This document shows, one piece after another, positions 58,776 to 64,000 of a stretch of DNA of 64,000 nucleotides. This DNA comes from Streptomyces mesophilus (GTDB lineage Bacteria > Actinomycetota > Actinomycetes > Streptomycetales > Streptomycetaceae). The first letter of the stretch is position 1, and the number at the start of each line of letters is the position of its first letter. Under the pieces are notes generated by a model that made no database searches, was not told the DNA's origin, and saw only the letters and a list, made by a program, of their open reading frames with translations. Where the stretch lies: assembly GCF_011044995.1 (NCBI RefSeq), contig NZ_JAAKZW010000004.1:62001-126000 (forward strand), in the 5' to 3' direction. Both the position numbers and the translations under genes were made by a program.

Positions 58776-61700
58776 TCAACCCTCGCCGGCAGGGCGTCCC
58801 TTGGGTGGCCCGAGGAACCCGCCTCCACCGCCGGCGGCGTCGAGCATGTACTGCTGGACGGACAACGTGTCGGGGTGGACTGCTCCCAGCGTCCGGTTGC
58901 GCCCCGCGTATACCTGCTCGTACGAACTGCGGGCGAGCGTCCACTCGCCGAGGTGCGCCTGGATGTGGCCCAGTTCTTCCAAGCTGTCGAGGGTGTCGGC
59001 GTGGTCGGCGCCGAGCGCGGTGAGACGTGCGTCATACGCCTGGGTTGCGGCAGTCAGGGCTTCGTCGGCGCGCCCCAACTGGCGGTAAGTGTAAGCGAGG
59101 TTGTGTCGGCACCGCAGTGTGTCGGGATGGCGGTCGCCCTGGTCGGCGGTACGGCCAGCCAGCAACTGGAGGTAGGCATCCAGGGATTCATCGTGGCGGG
59201 CCAGGTGGTTCAAGGTGAAAGCGATCTGCTCCAAGGCGTCGAGCACTGTAGGGTCCAGACGCCCCAGAGTTGCCCCTCTTGACGCGTGAACTCGCTGGAA
59301 GTCTCGCAAGGACCGGGTCAAGTCGCCGAGGCTGCGAAGTGCGACAGCCCGTTCGAATACGGAGTCGAGCGTTGAGGCGCCATCGGGGCCATGGAGCGCG
59401 GACCGGCCGTCCGCCGCTTCGGTCAGGTGTTGGTACGCGTCGCTGAACTGGCCTGCCCGCAGCAGAGCGACGCCCTGTTCGTGCAGAGTCTCGAAGCGGG
59501 CGTCAGGTCTGGATGGGTAGGGGAGGAACGCGAGACTGCCGGCCTGGGACGTGAGCGTTCCACCGCCGTCTGACCCCGTGAGTTCGACCTCGTAGGACAA
59601 GGCATTGCGCCTGCCTGGGGTGAGCCTGCTGCGGTCGCGTTCGCCGATCAGCAGGTGCACGTTTTTGTACGCGGTGGCGAGCAGGTCGTCGGCGTTGGAG
59701 AGCCCGCCGAGCGGTAGCAGGTGGTAATTGTCGAGGACGATGAGCACCTTGGGCTCTACCGAGCCGAACGAGGACAACAGGTCCATGAAGATCTGCCGCA
59801 GTTCGGCAGCCTGCCCCTGCCGTGAGAGCGCCAGCCCTCCGGCCCATTCGGCCTGTGGCAGTTCCGCGAGCTCGGCCAGCACGTCGGCGCGTTCGTACCA
59901 GGCGCAGAGGAAGACCACATCGCCCTCGGGGTGTGCACCTGCCAGGTGCCGGACGAGCCCGGCGAGCATCTGATGCCGCACGGTGTCGTCCTCGCACAGG
60001 ACGACACCGTGCGGGCCCATCCCGCCGACCGTCGACGCGTTGAGGTCGAGTGCCACACGGGTGCCGTCCTCGGCGTAGCCGAGTCCTATTTTCGCGAAGC
60101 GGAGAGTCTCGTCGGACGGCACCGCGTCGGGAGGCGAGGACTCGCCCTGAGGTGCCGGCTCGGGAGGTGAGGATTCCCGGGGGTCCGACCTGTCACCTTC
60201 GACCGTGAGCGCGGTCAGCACCTCGTCCGCTGTGGGCCGTGCTTGGGGAGATGTCGCCGTGCAGGCACGCAACACCTGACGCAGGGCGTCGTCGATGGGG
60301 AAGGACTCGTTCGGCGGTTGTGCCGCCACCGTGCTCATGAGGGCCCGGCCGAGCGCGAATACGTCACCGGCTTTCGTCGGCGCCTGTGCGTTCTGGAGCT
60401 CGGGAGCGCGGAAGCCCTCCAGACAGGAGAGGGGGGTCCAGTAGGCGCTGTGTGATCCGTCCACTGAGGCGGTCGACCACCCCGTAAGGCGCAACTCCTC
60501 GCCGACGACCAAGACTTTGTGAGGGCTCAGGACTCCGTGGACGACCTCCCGTTGGTGTGCGACAGCGACGGTCAGGGCCAATTGCGTCGCGTAACTGAGG
60601 AGTTGCTTCCGGGAGAGGGCGCCATGGCGGCGTACGTGCTCGCTCAAAGAGAGAGCCGGCTCGGGTGAGCCCGGATTTGACAGGTACTCGACGGCCAGCC
60701 AGTGATGCCCGTCATCGGACCCGACCTCAAGGAGCCGGGGCACCCGGTGGTTTTCGAGACGGGCGAGCACCTCCTCTTCGGCGGCGCATGCTGCCTGGTC
60801 CGCTGCCGAAGAACCTGTGCGCGGAGACCGGATCAGGACGAGTCGTCTTCCGGCATCGTGCGAGGCGAGATACTGCCTGACCGAGGGGGATCCACCCCGG
60901 AAGCGCGCCACGATCCGATAGGGTCCCAGCGCATGCGGATCGCCCTCCTCCGACTCGGGGGACACCGGCACCCACAGCGAACCGGGGCGGCCGACGAAGG
61001 GGAGGTCGGGTTCCCATTGCGGCACGGCGGGAGCGGAGCTGGTCGTCTCGTGTGATCTGCCCGGAACGCCGAGGCGCCGCAGCAGCCTCTCGTCCACCCA
61101 CCCGAACGGCTGCCCGTCCCTCCGCACCAGGTCCGCGCCCGACGGATGCGGCATCCAGGCCGGGAACCCCCCGTTCGCATCGGCCAGTTCGGCGAGACGC
61201 GCGCTGACTGCGCCGGCGGACCGTACAAGAGCGGCAGGAGGCACCGTGTCGAGGAGGATGCGGCGGGTGTCCTCCGCGAAGTCGAACCATTGGTGCTGCG
61301 GCAGCAGTTCGCCCTCCGCTGGAAGACGCCGCATCAGTCCTCCGAGGAAGACCTCGGCCAGATGACCCGCGTCGATCTCCGGGTCCAGCGCCTCCTGCAC
61401 CAGGCGCATGGCGGGCACGGACACCGGGGCCACGGCCGCCAGGTGGGCGGCGAGTCGATAGGCCTGGGGCGAAGCCGCGTCACGGAAGCGCAGCAGGCCG
61501 ACTCCGGCCGGCGCGCGTGTCGCCGCGTACGGGCGAGGCGCCGCGTCAGATCCCATGGGCGCCATGAGCGACAGCCTCGCGGTGGTGCCGGGGGAGCCCA
61601 CCAATGCGGCCCAGGCACCCACCGACTCCGGGCTCGGCGCGAGAACGGGGACGGGAACGCCTCGGTAGGGAGCGAGATCGGGTGGCAGCACCGGATCCCG

Positions 61701-62735
61701 CACTTGCCAGGTTCGATTCGGAGCACCGCGTAGGCGGGTGGTCACCTGCCACTCCTGGGCCCGGATGCCAGAGCCGTCCCACAGCCGCTGGGGCAACGCA
61801 TGCAGTACGGCAGTCGGCCCGAACTTCGCCGCGTGCTCCAGGACCGCGTGCATGCGGCCGTCCCGCCAGGCGGGCCCCACCCCGTCACTGATGACGAGCA
61901 GGAGGGTGTGACCCGTCGGATCCGTCAGTGCCGCCGGGGGCAAGGGGGCGGGGTCCGCTTCGTACGGGCGGCGGCCGAGCTTGGGGGACCCGGGACTGCG
62001 GCTGTCGAGTCCGTGCACGCGGACGGTGCGGAAGGCACCACTGCGCACCAGAAGCAGCCGGAACTCCGTGACGAGTCGCTGCCAGAGCAGCATCGAGATC
62101 CCGTCGTCGACGAGGAGGACCAGATCGAGCCAGCGCGTACGTGCGGGGCGCAGCACTGCGTCCGGCAGGCCGGTCTCCGCCATCGCCGACACTGTCGCCG
62201 CGATGTCCAGGTCCCACGCATGAGGATCCGGTCGGAGCTGCTTGAGGGGGCGAAGAGCACGACCGAGGCGGAGTTCCACACCCGCGAGTGCCTTCTCCTC
62301 CGGGCTGCGTACCGGCACCGCGGGGCGGTCCGATGCGTCGGCCTCCGCCCGATCCGCGGTCTTCTTCGGCCTCGGCGTGTCGGCCCGTCTCTGTGGTGCG
62401 GCTCGCTCGACGGCCCCGTTGCCGGGCGCCGGCGCAGCGTGCAGCTCGGATGGGTGGCGGGTGTGGTCGGTGGTGGAGGGCGTCTCGCGGATGCTGCCCG
62501 CCTCGGCGGCGGACGGTCTGGCGCTGTCTACCGCCGGCCTGTCTTGCGTCGGTTCGTCCTCCGCCGGTTCCTGACCGGACCCGCGGGAACGGGCCCCCTC
62601 GCTCGCCGCAGCCCCGGCCAGCGCCGACGACGCTCCCTGGGGCAGTCGCGCCGCGAGCCACAACGCATCGAGCAGCTCCTCGGAGGACAGTTCGGAGCGA
62701 CTGCCTGCCAGAATGCGCCTAAGCTCGTCCAGCAT
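58776..62735 (-). CDS. SAV_2336-type multidomain protein: vWA-like, pseudokinase, NTPase-like and TPR regions
   Basis: 1319 residues. After a short helical N-terminus and an acidic/Pro-rich linker (~50-150) comes the SAV_2336-type region (~155-560) with a vWA-like strand LVLLVDDGISMLLW (~202-215). A kinase fold follows at ~604-840 (GPYRIVARFRGGS ... VHGVLSPHKVLV ... PTADEVLTAL). It lacks the catalytic Asp of HRD, the DFG motif reads TGW, and the VAIK lysine is Arg (VLIRS), so it is a pseudokinase. Region ~877-1058 is an EccC/FtsK-like NTPase core without a Walker A. TPRs fill ~1078-1310 (DRHPDTLRCRHNLAYTYRQLGRADEAL, and more). It is the effector/hub candidate of the VMAP operon. Confidence 0.85.
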   Translation of the reverse strand: MLDELRRILAGSRSELSSEELLDALWLAARLPQGASSALAGAAASEGARSRGSGQEPAEDEPTQDRPAVDSARPSAAEAGSIRETPSTTDHTRHPSELHAAPAPGNGAVERAAPQRRADTPRPKKTADRAEADASDRPAVPVRSPEEKALAGVELRLGRALRPLKQLRPDPHAWDLDIAATVSAMAETGLPDAVLRPARTRWLDLVLLVDDGISMLLWQRLVTEFRLLLVRSGAFRTVRVHGLDSRSPGSPKLGRRPYEADPAPLPPAALTDPTGHTLLLVISDGVGPAWRDGRMHAVLEHAAKFGPTAVLHALPQRLWDGSGIRAQEWQVTTRLRGAPNRTWQVRDPVLPPDLAPYRGVPVPVLAPSPESVGAWAALVGSPGTTARLSLMAPMGSDAAPRPYAATRAPAGVGLLRFRDAASPQAYRLAAHLAAVAPVSVPAMRLVQEALDPEIDAGHLAEVFLGGLMRRLPAEGELLPQHQWFDFAEDTRRILLDTVPPAALVRSAGAVSARLAELADANGGFPAWMPHPSGADLVRRDGQPFGWVDERLLRRLGVPGRSHETTSSAPAVPQWEPDLPFVGRPGSLWVPVSPESEEGDPHALGPYRIVARFRGGSPSVRQYLASHDAGRRLVLIRSPRTGSSAADQAACAAEEEVLARLENHRVPRLLEVGSDDGHHWLAVEYLSNPGSPEPALSLSEHVRRHGALSRKQLLSYATQLALTVAVAHQREVVHGVLSPHKVLVVGEELRLTGWSTASVDGSHSAYWTPLSCLEGFRAPELQNAQAPTKAGDVFALGRALMSTVAAQPPNESFPIDDALRQVLRACTATSPQARPTADEVLTALTVEGDRSDPRESSPPEPAPQGESSPPDAVPSDETLRFAKIGLGYAEDGTRVALDLNASTVGGMGPHGVVLCEDDTVRHQMLAGLVRHLAGAHPEGDVVFLCAWYERADVLAELAELPQAEWAGGLALSRQGQAAELRQIFMDLLSSFGSVEPKVLIVLDNYHLLPLGGLSNADDLLATAYKNVHLLIGERDRSRLTPGRRNALSYEVELTGSDGGGTLTSQAGSLAFLPYPSRPDARFETLHEQGVALLRAGQFSDAYQHLTEAADGRSALHGPDGASTLDSVFERAVALRSLGDLTRSLRDFQRVHASRGATLGRLDPTVLDALEQIAFTLNHLARHDESLDAYLQLLAGRTADQGDRHPDTLRCRHNLAYTYRQLGRADEALTAATQAYDARLTALGADHADTLDSLEELGHIQAHLGEWTLARSSYEQVYAGRNRTLGAVHPDTLSVQQYMLDAAGGGGGFLGPPKGRPAGEG

Positions 62736-62741
62736 CGCCCG

Positions 62742-63746
62742 CTATACCGTCCCGCCGAGCCGGTGCAGAACCGCGTCCAGAAGCCCGTCGGCGTCGAGAT
62801 CCACGCCGCCCGTACGCAGGAACACTGCGTTCAGCAGCTGGTCGGTGGCGAGTTCGCCCCGAGCACGACGGGTCAGGAACGCATGCAGCAGGTCGTCGAC
62901 CGCAAGGGGACCGACCGAGTCGAGATGGGCGTGGACGATGGCGAGCAGGCGCTCTTCGTCGGGCTCGGGAAGGGCGAGTCTGACACACCGGCGCAGAAAG
63001 GCCGGAGGGAAGTCGCGCTCGCCGTTACTGGTGATGACCACGACAGGGAACTCGGAACAGCGCACCCGGCCTCGCACCACCTCGGTGCGGGAGTTCGCGT
63101 CCGCGGTGAGGACATCGATGTGCGACTGTTCCTCGGGCAGGCGAGCGAGCTCGGGAATCTCGAACTCGCCTTCCTCGAAGACGTTCAGGAGGTCATTGGG
63201 CAGGTCGACGTCGCCTTTGTCGAGCTCGTCGACGAGTAGCACGCGAGGGCGCGCACCTGGCACCAGGGCGGTGCCCAGCGGACCGAGGCGCAAGTACGAG
63301 CCGATATCCGGCCCATCGGTCGTGCTGTCGCCAGAGGCCCCGTTCCGGTCCCGGAGCAGGTTCGATTCGCGCAGCCGGCCGATGGCGTCGTATCGATACA
63401 GGGCCTCGGCCAGCGTGGTCCGGCTGTTCACCGGCCAGTTGAGGACGGGACCGAGCCTGAGCTCATGCGCGATGGCGTGGGCGAGTGAGGACTTCCCGGT
63501 GCCGGGTCGGCCGGTGACCAGGAGGGGCCGCCTCAGATACAGCGCGGCGTTGACGACGTCAGCCTCGGCTCGGCCTATGAGATAGGGCAGCGGCTGGGCC
63601 GGCTCGGTCCTCGTGGAGGACGCGGCGTCGAAGCGGCGCCATGGCGGTGCATCGGGGAACTCGACCGCATGCGACTGCCCGTCTCCGCGGAACAGCCGCC
63701 AGCCGCTGCCCGGTTCACCTGACAGTGCACCATGATGATCCGTCAT
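62742..63746 (-). CDS. MoxR-type AAA+ ATPase of a VMAP ternary system
   Basis: 334 residues. Walker A GRPGTGKSS (79-87), Walker B VLLVDELDKGD (Asp173-Glu174), sensor 1 VVVITSNGERDFPPAFLRRCVRLALPEP with an arginine finger, then a lid domain. MoxR ATPases partner with vWA proteins as remodelling chaperones. Here it lies between a VMAP-C protein (4-bp overlap) and the vWA-like SAV_2336 protein (6-bp gap), which is the gene order of predicted vWA-MoxR-VMAP conflict systems. Confidence 0.92.
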   Translation of the reverse strand: MTDHHGALSGEPGSGWRLFRGDGQSHAVEFPDAPPWRRFDAASSTRTEPAQPLPYLIGRAEADVVNAALYLRRPLLVTGRPGTGKSSLAHAIAHELRLGPVLNWPVNSRTTLAEALYRYDAIGRLRESNLLRDRNGASGDSTTDGPDIGSYLRLGPLGTALVPGARPRVLLVDELDKGDVDLPNDLLNVFEEGEFEIPELARLPEEQSHIDVLTADANSRTEVVRGRVRCSEFPVVVITSNGERDFPPAFLRRCVRLALPEPDEERLLAIVHAHLDSVGPLAVDDLLHAFLTRRARGELATDQLLNAVFLRTGGVDLDADGLLDAVLHRLGGTV

Positions 63747-64000
63747 CGGACATCCGTTTCTTCCGAAGGGTCCATGAGTCCGAGCCCGCCGGGCAACGCC
63801 AGCTCGGTGTCCTCCCAGACCAGTGAAGGCTGGGCGGGGAAGAGGTCGGGGGCGCCGTGTCTGTCGGCCCGGAGGTACCGAATACGTTCGGGCAGCTGAT
63901 GCAGCGGACCCGCGGATGTCACGTCATTGAGGCGATGGGCGTGCTCGTGACCTTCCGCGGAGCGGTCCCACAGCACCACCGGCACTCCCACGGCCAGGCA
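63743..64000 (-). CDS. C-terminal end of a VMAP-C-domain protein (5' part outside window)
   Basis: The frame is open to the window edge; 85 residues are visible, including AVGVPVVLWDR near the start and LPERIRYLRADRHGAPDLFPAQPSLVWEDTELALPGGL. The VPVVLW-D-R strand and the following -W-x-D segment are typical of the VMAP C-terminal domain. It is coupled to the MoxR gene by a 4-bp overlap. An N-terminal effector-associated or protease domain probably lies upstream. Confidence 0.7.
   Translation of the reverse strand, partial: CLAVGVPVVLWDRSAEGHEHAHRLNDVTSAGPLHQLPERIRYLRADRHGAPDLFPAQPSLVWEDTELALPGGLGLMDPSEETDVR

Overview
The window is high-GC actinobacterial DNA, very probably from a Streptomyces. 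The grounds are codon usage with G/C in nearly every third position, a four-gene conservon (sensor ATPase, roadblock, DUF742, small GTPase), many secreted glycoside hydrolases with actinobacterial signal peptides, and small Streptomyces-type families (DUF5133-like, DUF6479-like, DUF4253). I saw no tRNA, rRNA, CRISPR array or insertion sequence.

Layout. 0-4.5 kb: end of a GH106-type and a complete GH78 alpha-L-rhamnosidase. 4.5-6.6 kb: LysR regulator divergent from a SnoaL-like protein, then a TerB-like protein. 6.8-11.4 kb: a conservon whose sensor gene carries an in-frame amber codon, followed by an MHYT-domain membrane protein. 11.8-15.0 kb: a GntR regulator and a DesK/NarL-type two-component system with a second, divergent NarL-type regulator. 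15.4-20.0 kb: two secreted CBM6 proteins (ThuA-CBM6-GH99-like; sugar dehydrogenase-PKD-CBM6). 20.3-23.4 kb: SDR, DUF4253 and a beta-propeller-like protein.

23.4-37.8 kb is the most interesting part. Three Zur-box-like 7-1-7 palindromes stand before (i) a siderophore-type importer (lipoprotein, two FecCD permeases, ATPase), (ii) a 37-residue peptide followed by a translationally coupled RiPP operon (leader-binding protein, CocE/NonD-type hydrolase, YcaO, SagB-like oxidoreductase, two ABC exporters), and (iii) a cysteine-free ribosomal protein L32 paralogue with a CobW-type GTPase that has a histidine-rich tail. Taken together this reads as a zinc-starvation island that makes, exports and re-imports an azol(in)e peptide, that is, a candidate ribosomally made zincophore.

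37.8-47.6 kb: a methyltransferase, BASS transporter, SGNH hydrolase, PucR regulator, thermonuclease-like protein, and a GH20/GH29 pair for amino-sugar and fucosylated glycans. 48.1-50.4 kb: a WXG100-like protein, a lysozyme-like protein and a small membrane protein that look like a secreted effector cassette. 50.4-58.6 kb: ABM monooxygenase, ABC-2-like membrane protein, hemerythrin, XRE regulator with an extracytoplasmic domain, CBS protein, DoxX and an uncharacterised membrane/HEPN-like protein. 58.8-64.0 kb: a reverse-strand operon of a VMAP-C protein (cut by the window end), a MoxR AAA+ ATPase and a 1319-residue SAV_2336-type protein with vWA-like, pseudokinase, NTPase-like and TPR regions, i.e. 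a predicted vWA-MoxR-VMAP ternary conflict system.
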